Positions 24,411 to 37,069 are shown, counted from the first letter of the stretch. The stretch is 64,000 nt of DNA from Cotesia glomerata (GCF_020080835.1 NC_058162.1:4417323-4481322); one strand, 5' to 3'. Notes: generated by a model from the letters alone, not told the origin. Numbers and translations are program-made.

Positions 24411-24935
24411 ACAAGATAATACTGGATATCATCCCAGATTATACTCAGTGATATCTGTGGTGAAAAAAAATTTCAGATAGTAGCTAAATAATCCAGGTTA
24501 TACTGCGTGATATCTGGATTATACTCATTGTAATCTGGATTACACTAGCTACTATCTGAAATTTTTTTTTACTCAGTATAATCTGGGATGATATTCAGTG
24601 TCATCTTGTTCTTTCCGTGTTCATTCAAAAAATTTTTAATCTTCCTTAATATTTTCTTGAGCCAAAAAATTTACACTCCAGTCAAGAATTTTTTTGGCTC
24701 AAGAAACTTTGATTTCACGGAAAGAACAAGATGACACTGGATATCATCCCAGATTATACTCAGTGATATCTGTGGTGAAAAAAAATTTCAGATAGTAGTT
24801 AATAAAATCCAGATTATACGACGTGATATCTGGATTATACTCATTGTAATCTGGATTATACTAGCTACTATCTGAAATTTTTTTCGCTCAGTATAATCCG
24901 GGATGATATCCAGTGTTATCTTGTTCTTTCCGTGT
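24411..24935. mobile_element. Double foldback element downstream of BAG2
   Basis: Reverse-orientation counterpart of the element at 12587-13104: two palindromes with ACAAGATGACACTGGATATC-type ends, joined by a spacer containing CTTGAGCCAAAAAATTTAC. It starts about 530 bp after the BAG2 stop, a position like that of the other copy after LARP6. The first palindrome's left end is degraded. Confidence 0.7.
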
Positions 24936-25686
24936 ATTTTTTATTATATTATATTTTCATAAATTTCTCAGACATTAAATTATTATAAATATGTCTTATG
25001 GAGTAATAATAAATTTAAAAAATGAAATGCATCAATAACAAAGTATGTAATATTGGCAATATGTGAGTGAGTTGTACAACTGCGCCAGTAAACGCAAAGA
25101 ACTTAATACAAACTAGGACCAACTAACCGGCCGTTGACTCTCGACTCAAGGTCTTATGAAAGGTGAAGGACATTTTATATATACCAGCAATGCTAGTGCT
25201 ATTTTAATAACACACTAATTATTTGCGCCAATAATTATAACAGATCAAAAAATAATTAGTATAACTAATAACTATAAAAACTTTTAATTATCAACATTAT
25301 AAATAAATATTTAATAATTTACAAGTTATTTACTTATAATTTTATTTGGTTAAACATCATACACCACGTTAAATATTAATATAAAATTAATTAATTAAAA
25401 GTATCTTGATTAATATTGAAATGCTGTACGAATAAAAAAAAAATAACAGTAAGAAAAAAAATAAATAAAATATACATATGTACAAAGTAAAGAAAATTAT
25501 AAATCCAAAACACGACTTAGGTACATTTTATCTTTTTATAATACTCAAGTGAGAAAAAACAACTCTGTAACGTGATATGTATTCATGCATAAAAACATAT
25601 TATTCTGGTTTTGATTTTTCAAGTAGTTATTATAAATATTTTGATAAAATATTAATTGGATTACTACTTGTACTTATTTATGTATT
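24936..25686. other. Gap between BAG2 and Rab23 3' ends, no gene seen
   Basis: BAG2 (+) and Rab23 (-) converge here. The sequence is A/T-rich with no exon-like frame. It presumably holds the Rab23 3' untranslated region on the minus strand; no canonical poly(A) signal stands out. Confidence 0.35.
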
Positions 25687-26303
25687 TCACAAGAGTCTAC
25701 AGACATTCTTGACAAAGTTTTTCTTTTTGTGGTGTCGAGTTCTACCACTCGGTCGGAGGACAATTGTTCCATTTCCGGTGTTACGACCTGTACATTCATT
25801 TGGACTAAAAGCACCTGCAAATAAAAAAACAATACAATTATTACACTGATAGAAGGATTTGTTTATAGTTAAAAATATTTTTTAATATTTAACAAATCAT
25901 TTATTAGAGACTACTTTTTAGTATTGAACAAACATTTCTTAGTATTTAAATTAAAAGTCAATATATAAATATATTTGGGTGGCGCAAAAAAACCGACGAT
26001 TTTTTTTTTTTTTTAGTCTCGAGTGAAAAAATGTCAGTTTTTGATATTTTAAGAGCCCTCTCCAAAGAACAGCTTAAAAAAAAATTTTTAAGAGGTCGCT
26101 CCAAATTTTTTTAAAATTTTAAAAATCGTCAAAAATCGAAATTTTTTTTTTTATTTTTTTTCTCGTTACGTCATATTTTTACAGATAAAAAAAAAATAAG
26201 TTCCTGAAAGTTTCAATTCAAAATTTAAATTTTGAAAGGTCGCTCATAATTTTTTTTTTAATTTCAGAGTCAAAAAATGTTAATCTAATTAAATAGTCAC
26301 TAA

Positions 26304-26391
<88 letters not shown>

Positions 26392-29300
26392 AGTTTATTA
26401 GAGAAAATGTAAAGGGCAGTCACCAATACCATACATTGTAACAAATATAATAAATAAATAATAATATTTCTTAATATTTAAAATGATTTGTTTTGTAATT
26501 GTAAAAAATCGACCGGAAAAAATTTTAAAATTATGAAAAATTCATATTATTTCATTGAAATTATTATAATTTAAAAATAATAATCTGTATCACACCGACG
26601 ATTTTCCTTAAAAATAAGCCTCCCCAGAATGATCGTTACATTTTTTGTTACAAAAAAAAAAAAGAAAAATATTATTATTATAATTGTTATTTTATGATAA
26701 TTTTAATGAAATAATATGAATTTTTTATAACTTCAAAATTTTTTCCAGGATTCTATTTATTTGTATTTAATAAATCTGATATTCATTTATTATGAAAATT
26801 AAATTAGCCGACATTTAAAAATTTATAGAATTTTTTTTTATTAAAAAATGATTGCAAAAAAATAAAAAAAAATTTCATTTGTAAAAAACTTGAAAAACTG
26901 TAAGTGCAATTTTTAAAAAATATTTTTTGTTCTAATCTAATTATTGAAAAAAAATCAAAAAATTAAAAGTGTCGGTTAACTTTAGTATTATTCATTTATT
27001 AAATATTAATAAATCTTTTTAAATACTAAGAAATTTTTGTTAAGAACTAAAAAGTGGTCTCTAATAAATGATTTGTTAAATATTAACAAATATTTTTAAC
27101 TATAAACAAATCTTTCTATCAGTCTAAATACTTGTTAATTAATGGTAATTAAATTTTTAGTTTAAAAAACAGAAACAAAAAAATTAAATAAAAATTTTTT
27201 TAAGAAGATATAGATAAAATTATTTATGTAAATAAATTTTAACGGATGAAAACATTGAATTGCTAAAATTAAATAACACTTTATTATACTGTAGTCTTAT
27301 TATTGGCTTATGTGTGACATCAATCTACATGAGGTAACTGTTTATTCGCGGCCTAGATTATGCTGAGGGTAATTTTAATACCGATCTTTATTTGATATCA
27401 AAATAATAATAATAATATTTCAACCACCTAATCATTTAGAACAATCTTAATCTTAATCTTAATTTTAATACAGCAATTTTATTTTATTTATTGGGCATGT
27501 GTATTATTTAAAGTAACAAACGATTTTATCAAGGTAACTTTATCGATCTTGGTGCGTGAAAGTCACGAAAGATAACAATGAACGGTGGGTACGCAAAAAA
27601 TATGGCTAAAACTTTCTATAAAGACTATTGACAATTCTATAAAGAGTCGTGGGACAAACTTATTATCTTAACTTATATTGTACTTCCATGTACGTCGGGA
27701 AGAATTTCTCTGGCCGTACTTGTCTCTGTATTTGAAACGACACAATAAAAAAGGAAGAACCAATTGATCGACTTGTGTTTCAATAAAAAACCAGAGAAAC
27801 CAAGCCAAGCACTCGTCTTTAGAGATAAACCGTATTTTCTTAGAAATTCTCGCGTACGCCAATGTATTATTAATGATCAGCCACCGGATATACAAGTTTC
27901 AAAACCCGTGACTGTGTATAACAATGTTTTTAAAATCTATTTATGGGTGATTCTCTGTAAGGACGTCTTAAATCTGTACAAAATTGTCCGATCAAATTAT
28001 TTTTGATTTTATTAGAAAAAAAATTAACAAGGGCTACAAAACTATCAGCTTAATCACACCCTCGCGGTTTTGATAATGCCGTAAAAATACCGTAATTTTT
28101 CGGCATTTATGCTCATGCCGTATATTTACCGTTATAATGCGGTTAAACTATATTTGTTTTGGCCAGTTTTTATACTGCAGTTATCCAGTATATATACTGC
28201 ACTTATGCTGTACAGTTACCAAAAATATACTATACAATTACCGCATTAATGCCCAAATTTTACCCAAAAAATTCCAAATAATTACCGTAATAATACAGTA
28301 ATTTTGCCGAATATTTTCTGATATAATGGACAATTATTAAAGATTTAGTTTTTTTTTTTTTTAGTTCACTTCTATGTTAGAAATGAATAAAATGAAAAAT
28401 TTCAAATTTTGCTTTTTATTCTCCATCGCTACTTTGCAAAAACAAATACTGTTTTTGAATAAAAAATATGTAGAATATTATTTTTTAATTAGGTATTTAG
28501 CGATAATTAATATAAAATACTACATATTTAAAGTAAATATATTCTAATTTTAATTTCAATTTTTAATTTCTCACTTAGAAAATTGCAAATTTTCTAAAAT
28601 AGAAAAGTTATATAGTTTCACATATATAATTATATTATTTAATTTTAAATATGCTTATCGTAAAATGGACGGTGTGGCTTAATGTATATAGAATAAGCAA
28701 AAAAACAATATGGTATAGGTATAGACCGGGTCGCTCAAATGGTAGAGTAGCCGAAATGTCCCCAGGAGGTTCTGGGTTCGAATCCCAGTCCGAGCGTTAT
28801 TTAATTTGACACCATTTTTTAAATATGGTTTTTATACAGTCATTTTACCGCCTTATTACCGTAAATATTCCGCATTTTCAGCGTAAATGTATCGCATTTT
28901 TACGGTAAATGTTCCGTAATTTTTCGATAAAAAAACTGACCGAAACAACTGAAAAAATACCGCATTAATACTGTATAATTGCGATATTTTTTCGGCATTT
29001 ACAAAACCGCTAGGGATAATAAATAAACAGCCAATTTAATTTTTGTTTTTTCGATATTTGTGTGTCTTTTGCCATATAACATGACAGGGGACTGTTTTTT
29101 TTTTTTTTATCAATAGAGAAAAATCAAGCAAATTATTTTAATGCATTCAACTTTTCAAGTTCTCAATGAATGTTTACATTAATTAGAATAATATTAAGAC
29201 TTATGGATCGAATTTTATAAATAAATTATAAATAAAAATAGTTGCCAGAGGACTGAGTTTTGAAGTGGCCCAGACACATATTTCCAGCACAAACGGTGCT

Positions 29301-32300
29301 TTGACACTAAATAAAATGCCGATAAAGCGCTAACAGCCCTATGGTTATTAACTCAAGGCTAGTTAGGTCCTTATAAACCTTACAAAAGGTAAAATAACAC
29401 GCTGGATTTTTTTTTTTTTGCTTTGAACTTCTGGCAGGGCACCGTTCTTAAAACGCCTGGGTCAAACTTTGGTTTAATGAATTTAATGAAACAAATTAAT
29501 TTTCGGTACTTTTTATTGAAGAAGATTGTTAGTTAACTAATTAAGTTTATAAACATTATGGACAAAATTATATATTATGGACGAATAACTTAAAATTTAA
29601 TCTTAAAGTTTCAATTTTGCGAATGGGACAACCCAGGGGACTGTTATTTCGGTGGTTTACGAATTTATACAAAAAAAAACCAAAATTTATTTCATTTTAG
29701 TTTTCAATGCTCCAAATAGAAATGTTTTTTTACTTTCGTAATAAATTTTTTTAGTAACAAAATAACAATTTTTCTAATAAAAACATGCCTGAGACAGCAA
29801 AAAACATCCTTACAGAGAATCACCCATATATGGGGTATTCCATGCCAAGTCGACCACTTATGAACTCGACCCCTTTAGATTTAGCTAAAACTTTAATGAC
29901 ACTGAAGTTAGCAGACGTCTAAAAATTTTTGATTTTTTTTATTAATTAAATTACAGCTAAAAAGATACTTATAAAAAATTGCACTTATAGTTTTTCAATT
30001 TTTTTACGAGTGAAATTTTTTTTTTAATCTTTAATTGAAATTTTTTTAATAAAAAATTTCTAAAAATTTTGAAATGTCGGCTAACTTTATTTTTTTTTGA
30101 TATTGACCTTTGGGCCATAATTTTTTTTGATATTGACCTTTGGGCACCTTTTTTTTTTTAAATTTTTGTTTTTGAATGTACTTTTCGAAAAAATACACAA
30201 AAAAAAATTAACTACGATAAATTCGACAAAATATCCGGGTTTTTTTGAGTAAAATCATTATTTTTTCATAGTACATAATTTTTTTTTATTTTTATTTCTC
30301 AAAGAAAACTTTAATCAATTTGACAACTATTCCCGCGCAGCCCGGAAAGGGCCGAATTTTTTAAAAATTTTTTTCATTTAATTGAAAAAGAAAATTTTTT
30401 TTTTATTTTAGAAAATTTGACAATTTTTTTTTTTCGATATAAAATATATTGTAGGTGATATGAAGTTCACCGGGTCAGCTAGTACATAATAAAAAAAGTA
30501 AAAGATCATTTTTTTTTTTTGACTAATTTATTACTTACTTATAACAGAAGGTGATCGTGGTCCTGATGAGTACAATCTCAAGTCATCTTGATAGTCGTCT
30601 TCACACCTGCGCATTTCTATCAAACATTTTGAAGCCAGATGCCTAAAAACGCTCACTACACCCACGTCTTCCTTGACGGATGTACGTAGGAGTTTACAAC
30701 CCAAGGCTCGGCCTAGTCTCTCAGCTTCATTTCTGCAACAACAATCGCCGTCATTTTTTCAATTGAATTAAAGAATTAAAAAAAAAAAAGTTTTTATACT
30801 AGTAATATTACTTACGGATCTATTTGACACTGATCAACAAGATCAATCTTGTTTTGCACCAAGACTGTTGGGATTTCTCCACATTCATTCTCTACCTAAA
30901 GTAGAAAATAGATATATTAAATGGAGTTTTTATTTAAGTTAAGAAATAATTAAACTTTCCTTGAGTTTCCAAGATGGAATGGCGTCAAAGGAATCCCGAT
31001 CTGTTGATGAATACGCCAAAACACACGCATGAGCACCGCGATAATAAGCCGCTGTAATTGCATCAAATTCTTCTTGGCCAGCAGTATCCCACAACATTAG
31101 TCTTACGTCTTCTCCATCGACTCTATTATCATTAAAATAGATTTTAATCTATATTATTAAGAGAATAATAATAATTGGTTTTTTTTTTAGTGAAATTTAG
31201 TGTCATTGCAAAGGTCTTAATTTAAATTTGTGCCTTTTCAAGGTTTCATATCATTCTCACCAATAGTCAATTTATTATGATAAGTATTTAGGCTGAATTA
31301 GAAAATGCTCTATCTCTAGATACATAATTAAGAAATTACCTTGTATCTTGTGAAATATTGACAATTATAAAGATATAAGCTCATCCCGATGTTACACTTA
31401 TCAAGACCTTTCATTTGAGTACCCACATCAATTTTTCATATATTTATATATATATATTATATATATGTATATATGAAAAATATATAAAAATGCATGTGGG
31501 TACTCAAATGAAAGGTCTTGATGAGTGTAACATCAGAATGAGCTTATATCTTTAAAAACGTCACGAGTTAAGAAAGTACAGTGCAATTTAACATAATTAA
31601 TAAACGATCTTGTATCTTGTAAACTACTGACATTTTTAAAAATATAAACTCATCCCGATGTTACATTCATCAAGACCTTTCATTTGAGTACCCACATCAA
31701 TTTTTCATATATTTTGTATATTTATATATATGTATTTATATAAATATATGAAAAATATATGAAAATACATGTGGGTACTCAAATGAAAGGTCTCGATGAG
31801 TGTAATGTCGGGATGAGCTTATATCTTTAAAAATATCAATAATTAAGAAATGACCTTGTATCTTGTGAAATATTGACAATTATAAAGATATAAGCTCATC
31901 CCAATGTTACACTTATCAAGACCTTTCATTTGAGTACCCACATCAATTTTTCATATATTTATATATATATATTATATATATGTATATATGAAAAATATAT
32001 AAAAATGCATGTGGGTACTCAAATGAAAAGTCTTGATGAGTGTAACATCAGAATGAGCTTATATCTTTAAAAACGTCACGAGTTAAGAAAGTACAGTGCA
32101 ATTTAACATAATTAATAAACGATCTTATATCTTGTAAACTACTGACATTTTTAAAAATATAAACTCATCCCGATGTTACATTCATCAAGACCTTTCATTT
32201 GAGTACCCACATCAATTTTTCATATATTTTGTATATTTATATATATGTATATATATAAATATATGAAAAATATATGAAAATACATGTGGGTACTCAAATG

Positions 32301-34180
32301 AAAGGTCTCGATGAGTGTAATGTCGGGAAGAGCTTATATCTTTAAAAATATCAATAATTAAGAAATGACCTTGTATTTTGTCAACTATTGACATTTTTAA
32401 AGATATAAGCTCACTCCGACATTACACTCATCGAGACCTTTCATTTGAGTACCCACATCAATTTTTCATATATTTATATATATTATATATATATGTATAT
32501 ATGAAAAATATCAAAAGTGCATGTGGGTACTCAAATGAAAGCTCTTGAAGAGTGTAACACCGGAATGAGCTTCTATCTTCAAAAATATCAATATTTAAGA
32601 AAATACAGTGCAATTTAACAAAAGTCATTATTTAATAAAGCAAAATTTTATTTATTACAGTTCACAAGTCACGGCAGTCACATAGTAACTGCAAGATTGC
32701 TAGTATATTTCATTTTTAATATCAATAAAATTATTTTTTTTTTACTAGTCAAATGATGAACATAAAATTTTATTTTAAATCAAAATTATCAATTTAATAT
32801 TGCATAAAATCTAAGTTTAATTTCTAATTATATTTTTTTTACAATTTTTTTTATTTTTAAATCAACAATAAACTTGTAAAAAATTGTATGTTTTATTTAA
32901 AAATAGACTTACTCTATTTCTCGTTCTAAAAAATCTACACCGATAGTTTTTTTATAATCTCTTGTATACGTTCCTTTACAAAATCTTTGGATCATCGAGG
33001 ACTTGCCGACTGCACCATTTCCTACTATGACCACCTGAAATAAATATGCTATATTAATAAGACGATGTAATTAAATTTCCAACATAAATTCAAGATTGTT
33101 AAAACATAATATTATTTTTGTATTGAACTGTCCAGTTAAGTATTATTATCGAAGACAGTAACGGTGCATTGGACACGTATACAAGAAAATGATGAGTCGT
33201 GTGTAAAAGGGGCTACAATTTCAGTTGATAGGTCTACTTTTAAAGACCGGTCCAGACTTGGAAATTAATTTAATTTTTACAAATATTTATTTGACATACA
33301 ATATTTAGATGAATTAATTTAGTCATTAATTAATTTACTAATTGTTTAATTACAGCACTAGCTATTGTAAAAAATAGTTAATTGAAATTTTACTGACAAT
33401 TGATCTATAAACTCATTAATACTTGATGATCTTCAAGCTCATTAAGCAATGTAACGTGTGAGAATTGGTAAACCAAGTATAACAAGAGTACCGTTAAACA
33501 CATGCAAAGAACAAGAGGGAGAGCTACTCAACTCAGTGAGAATTAAGTAGCTTTATAATAAAAATTTTTTACTCAAGAATAATTATTAATAACTAAATTT
33601 AATTTATCAATATCAAACGATATAAAAGTTAGCAGTCACATGAAAATTTTTTAATTTTTGTTAGAAAAAATTTGTTAAAAAAAATTTTTTTTTTAATTTC
33701 TAAATGTCAATTTTTTTTTGCTATAATTTATTTGTTACAAAAAGTTTTAAAACTATTAAATATCTTAATTAATTTTTAGAATCTTTTTTATTGTAAAAAT
33801 TATTAAAAAAAAATTAATTTAAAAAAATTCACATGTAAAAAGTTTTAAAAATTATACGTACAATTTTGTAAAAATATTTTTTTTCTAATTTAATTAATAA
33901 AGAAAAATCAAAAATTATTGAACGGTTAATTTTAATGTCATTAATTTGTATTAATATGAAGAAAAAAAATATTTTACATAAATCAATAAATAGCTTAATA
34001 ATTATTTAAAAAGACTGGAGTTAAAAATAAAATAAAAAGGTGGAATTTATTTGAATTAAAAATGAGGGAAGGTGTAGACATATGTGTAATATATATAATA
34101 CTAGTCGAAACAATTTATGCATTTTAAGTAGCGGCATAAAAATATACCTTGAGTGATATCTCGAGTTCTTCCTCCCGCAT
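25687..34180 (-). CDS. Rab23: Rab23 small GTPase, 239 aa, six exons
   Basis: Rab-family GTPase that in animals regulates Hedgehog signalling, ciliary traffic and planar polarity at endomembranes. Minus-strand exons: 34180-34148, 33034-32913, 31122-30960, 30895-30816, 30732-30539, 25814-25687. Residues: P-loop GNGAVGKSS (16-24), switch I TIGVDFLER (T41), WDTAGQE (Gln68), NKID (121-124), TSVKED (150-155), and a polybasic tail with LRPSGRTRHHKKK ending CRLL, a CAAX-type prenylation box. Length matches human Rab23 (237 aa), and the N-terminus MREEELEISLK matches human MLEEDMEVAIK. The exon 3 donor is odd: where AAG|GT is expected, the sequence is AAG|GA (30959-30958). A GT 4 nt downstream, paired with an acceptor 4 nt downstream, would also keep frame. 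Introns 2 and 5 are full of mobile elements. Confidence 0.93.
25976..26262. mobile_element. Partial GGGTGGCGC foldback MITE
   Basis: Starts TGGGTGGCGCAAAAAAACCG and follows the left arm of the element at 10341-11181 through TTTTGAAAGGTCGCTC, but the complementary right arm is absent. It lies in Rab23 intron 5, about 160 bp upstream (in gene sense) of the last exon. Confidence 0.65.
26303..26390. repeat. Compound (AAAT)n(AT)n microsatellite
   Basis: About nine AAAT tetramers run directly into over 20 AT dinucleotides. It is likely length-polymorphic and could make local assembly uncertain. It lies in Rab23 intron 5. Confidence 0.9.
26785..26992. repeat. GTTAGCCGAC-type MITE in Rab23 intron 5
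   Basis: Left end AATTAGCCGACATTTAAA and right end AAGTGTCGGTTAACTTTAG form diverged inverted termini around an A/T core of the usual family type. A further copy lies at about 29893-30090 (GAAGTTAGCAGACGTC to AATGTCGGCTAACTTTA). Confidence 0.6.
27500..28020. other. GC-richer intronic patch, possibly coding-like, unassigned
   Basis: This part of Rab23 intron 5 has more balanced composition than its surroundings. On the plus strand a frame through 27764-28006 contains PEKPSQALVFRDKPYFLRN and QCIINDQPPDIQVSKPVT; the minus strand is open over much of the same span. I recognise neither product and see no flanking splice pattern. It could be a relic, a regulatory block or chance. Confidence 0.2.
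28059..29015. mobile_element. 957-bp inverted-repeat element with CCCTCGCGG...CCGCTAGGG ends
   Basis: Termini CCCTCGCGGTTTTG and CAAAACCGCTAGGG pair as inverted repeats, continuing inward as GATAATGCCG / CGGCATTTA. Subterminal regions are full of ATACCGCATT / TACCGTAAT motifs in both orientations. Flanking bases (CACA and ATAA) show no clear target duplication. The element carries a tRNA-like sequence near its right third and no coding frame. It lies in Rab23 intron 5. Confidence 0.65.
28724..28796 (+). pseudogene. tRNA-like sequence (tRNA pseudogene or SINE head)
   Basis: The 73-nt segment has a canonical D arm (GCTCAAATGGTAGAGT), a perfect T arm (CTGGGTTCGAATCCCAG) and the exact spacing of a tRNA. 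The acceptor stem pairs at only about five of seven positions, and the anticodon stem (GCCGA against CCAGG) does not pair, so it should not make a functional tRNA. Both Pol III boxes remain intact, so transcription is possible. It sits inside the 957-bp inverted-repeat element. Confidence 0.5.
30440..30486 (+). mobile_element. Possible Helitron 3' terminus
   Basis: The motif TTCACCGGGTCAGCTAGT resembles Helitron 3' ends, which finish in CTAGT after a short GC hairpin. A GC-rich patch (CCCGCGCAGCCCGG) lies about 130 bp upstream. I found no matching 5' end, so this is a weak call. Confidence 0.25.
30954..30960 (-). other. Non-canonical (GA) or shifted splice donor of Rab23 intron 3
   Basis: In gene sense the bases read AAG then GAAAGT, one base away from the ideal donor AAG|GTAAGT. 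The family junction must fall after this AAG, because the next exon (30895) opens with V-E-N-E-C, and human Rab23 has V at the first of these. Using the GT at 30955-30954 adds GAA A, and using a second AG at 30893-30892 removes GTAG; together these keep frame and replace V-E with E-K. Which is used cannot be read from the DNA. Confidence 0.55.
31149..32702 (+). mobile_element. Helitron-like element in Rab23 intron 2
   Basis: Begins TCTATATTATTAAGAGAA and ends with CAGTCACATAGTAACTG, then TTGCTAGT, in plus orientation. Five palindromic units containing CATTTGAGTACCCACAT and its complement are arranged in tandem (about 31375-32585). The 31375-31860 block is nearly duplicated at 31865-32350, so the internal array expanded recently. 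No Rep/helicase coding is present. Confidence 0.65.
33600..33945. repeat. GTTAGCAGTCAC-type repeat in Rab23 intron 1
   Basis: Starts TAAAAGTTAGCAGTCACA and ends near TTGAACGGTTAATTTTAATG; a diverged relative of the GTTAGC superfamily. It is entirely A/T-rich and non-coding. Confidence 0.45.
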
Positions 34181-37069
34181 TCTGATCTCACCTCCCTTCT
34201 CATAATAATAATATCAAACTAAAAATTTCTTTATTAACAAAAACAGATATAATAAACTGGGTTTAATTAATAATAATATAATTAAACATATTTATTATTT
34301 TATTTTCACCGATGTCTGTAAGAAATCACGAGATTGTTCGCGTACCATTGCCGTGAAGGAAAAACCGGACGTACTTGAATGCAAGTATTCTTCTTTTTTT
34401 TATTTGCTTATTTTTATTCACTAAAACTTGTTTAAAAAATTTTTTTTTACAGTATTTTTCTGTTTTTTATTAAAAAGGTAATTTTAAAAATTTGAGACAT
34501 GTGATTAGAACGCGCGAATCTCACAATATAAGAAAGCCAACTGCGATAGCGTTACCGGTTGAGGGTCGAGGACAAACTAACACCTGTCTGGCCTTTTCAC
34601 TTGCCTGCGAGCTACAAGAAATATCAACCACCTGGTTTTTATCAGGTCTAGGGAGTTTTAAAGAACTTACACAGTCACTAGACGATAAGTAACTAAACCT
34701 GATGCGAAGATTTAATTATTTTCTTATAATACTAAAGTAAGCCGACACTCAAAAATTTTTGATTGTTTTTTTTAGTTAAAAATTAGAACTAAAAAACTAT
34801 TTTTTTAAAATTCCACGGATAATTTTTTTAATTTTCGACATGTAAAATTTTTGTTTTAATTTTTTAAAACTTATTTTTCAATAAAATAAATAATAAAAAT
34901 TTTCTAATGTCGACTAATTTAATTTTCATAATTAGCCGACGTTTTTAATTGTTTTTTAAAATTAAATTTTTTTTTACTTTTTTGTAGTAATTTTTTTGAT
35001 AAAAAAAAATTCTAAAAATTTTTAAATGTCGGCTAACTTAATTTTCATTATCTTCTTACTTATTAATTCATTATTGAGTTTACAAAATTATGTGTGAAGA
35101 AATATTTAAAATATTTTATAAACTTTTCATTTTCTTTTTAAATAATTTATTTATTTAAATTAAAAAAAAAATAGGACTCATAAAAATAATTTTTATAATA
35201 CAATTAATAAATATATATATATATATAATTGTACACTTATAAATAAGGTAAATATTTACAAGTGGGGTCAACCATTTTAAATTTCATTTTTTTTGAAAGA
35301 AATTTCTATTTGATTTTATTGATGTTTTTTTTTTTTAAATACATAAAAAATGAACAATTAAAAAAAAATTGATCATCACAATTTTAACACTTTTCAAAAA
35401 ACTTTTAAAAAATTTTAACTACTTTTCAAAAAAAAATATATTAAAAACATCAAAATAAGATAAAATGAACTATGTAATCAACGGCCCAAACAACAGAATA
35501 GTTTGCCTTGTGAATACCTTGCATCATGACCTAAGTTTCTACGGTGGTACTTATGGATCCTTCATAAACATGGCCAAAAAACTCCTTTTGGAGTATAATT
35601 AATTCAGACTAATTCTATTTAATTGAATAAATTAATTATCTTTCCATTCTTTAGAATCCTGATAAATCTCAAAAGATAAACTATATATTTTTGTTAATCT
35701 TTAAAATATGAAATTATCATTTTTCTCTTCTTTCGTTTCATTTAAAATTATAAATTTATAAATTATGTATTTTCTTTTTTTTATTGTAATTCCATAGATG
35801 CATGTTTCCGATTGGCGTTTTCTAAATAAATAAATTAATAAATAAAATAGAAATTTTATCCAAAAATATGAGCCAAAATTTTTTCCAACTTTTAAAGGCA
35901 AAAAAGTTATCAAAATCTTTTTTTTTCTTAAATGCGCTGTAAAAACAAGCAGAATAAAAAAAAATGTTAATTTTTCACCTAGTTATGGTCTAAAATGTTG
36001 CTTACCCCACTTGTAAATAATTACCATAAATAAATATGAAGCTACAGTAATATTTTATTTTAATTATTGAAAAACAAGAACTGTTATATTTTTTTCATTG
36101 ATTTTATTATCAATACAATAATTAATAATAATCAATATTATTTAAATAAGGCTAATTGTAATCAAAAGTAGAAAAAAAATCAACTGAGAAAATTTCATTT
36201 TAAAAAAAATATTTTCATACCTAAAAATTTAAAATTTTATCATAAATTATTGTAAAAATATCGATGTTCACTGGACGAACTCTTTGCGTCAATAAACTCA
36301 TGGTATTTTTTAAGTAGTCTGAACAAGCTAATATAAATAAATAGTACGCTATATGGTATATATAATTTGACAAAAAGCTTGCTAGCATTTACATTATTCG
36401 TAAACAATTGATAATATTTATGCTTTACAAAAAAATACACTCAATTGCCTGGCTATTTTATTTTTTTTTTTTTTTTTTGTGTAGAAAATCATTACCAATT
36501 AACGAAAATTCATAAAAGAAATGAAGCATTTGCTAAATAGTTTGGCAAATATATATACTATATATATAATACATCGAAAGATACATTTTTTTTTCTTAGA
36601 ATACGCAGAGTTTCGTGAATCATAAATTATTCTATTAAGAAGGAATGACGCGTCAAAAACAATAACAATTACACCCATTAAATCTTTCTTTATCATCTAT
36701 TTTTCATGTAATTAATTAATTTTTTTTTATTTTAGAAAAAACTTATTCAGTTAGTATATAACACATGAGAGAGATAAGTAGAGACCTCTCAATTGTTACT
36801 AATAAAAAATGATTGGTCTTAACTAACTTATACGATATTTATAAATACACATTGGCGTTGTTTTTCTTTTTAATTAAATGTTATTTTCCTTATAATTTAT
36901 ATGAACATTATCATTGTTTTCTCCATTGATATAATTGCCCACTGGTAGATTGACTTCCGTGCACATATATGTAACAGACCAAGTTTTTCCACATATGTAT
37001 ATGTGTTTTAAATGATACTAATTATGGTAACAATTATTTTTCATAATTTTGTATCAAAAATTATTGTAA
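34181..37069. other. Upstream region of Rab23, repeats, no gene seen
   Basis: The first 500 bp (34181-34700) are less A/T-biased and likely hold the Rab23 promoter and 5' leader; the short open frame at 34492-34692 has no recognisable protein. GTTAGCCGAC-type copies lie at about 34725-34925 and 34929-35046. The remainder is A/T-rich, with a short AT microsatellite near 35210 and poly-A/T tracts. Short open frames between 35701 and 36696 look like chance. Confidence 0.4.

Noticed and set aside
24936..25686. Plus-strand frame around 25577-25849 as a gene
   Set aside because: Its second half is antisense to the last Rab23 exon, whose minus-strand reading ends with the polybasic tail and CRLL.
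28724..28796. Functional tRNA gene
   Set aside because: D and T arms are good but the anticodon stem does not pair and the acceptor has two mismatches; kept only as a tRNA-like pseudogene.
31375..32585. CRISPR-like array of regularly spaced repeats
   Set aside because: The repeats are long palindromes with AT loops bounded by Helitron-like ends, inside a eukaryotic intron; there are no unique spacers.
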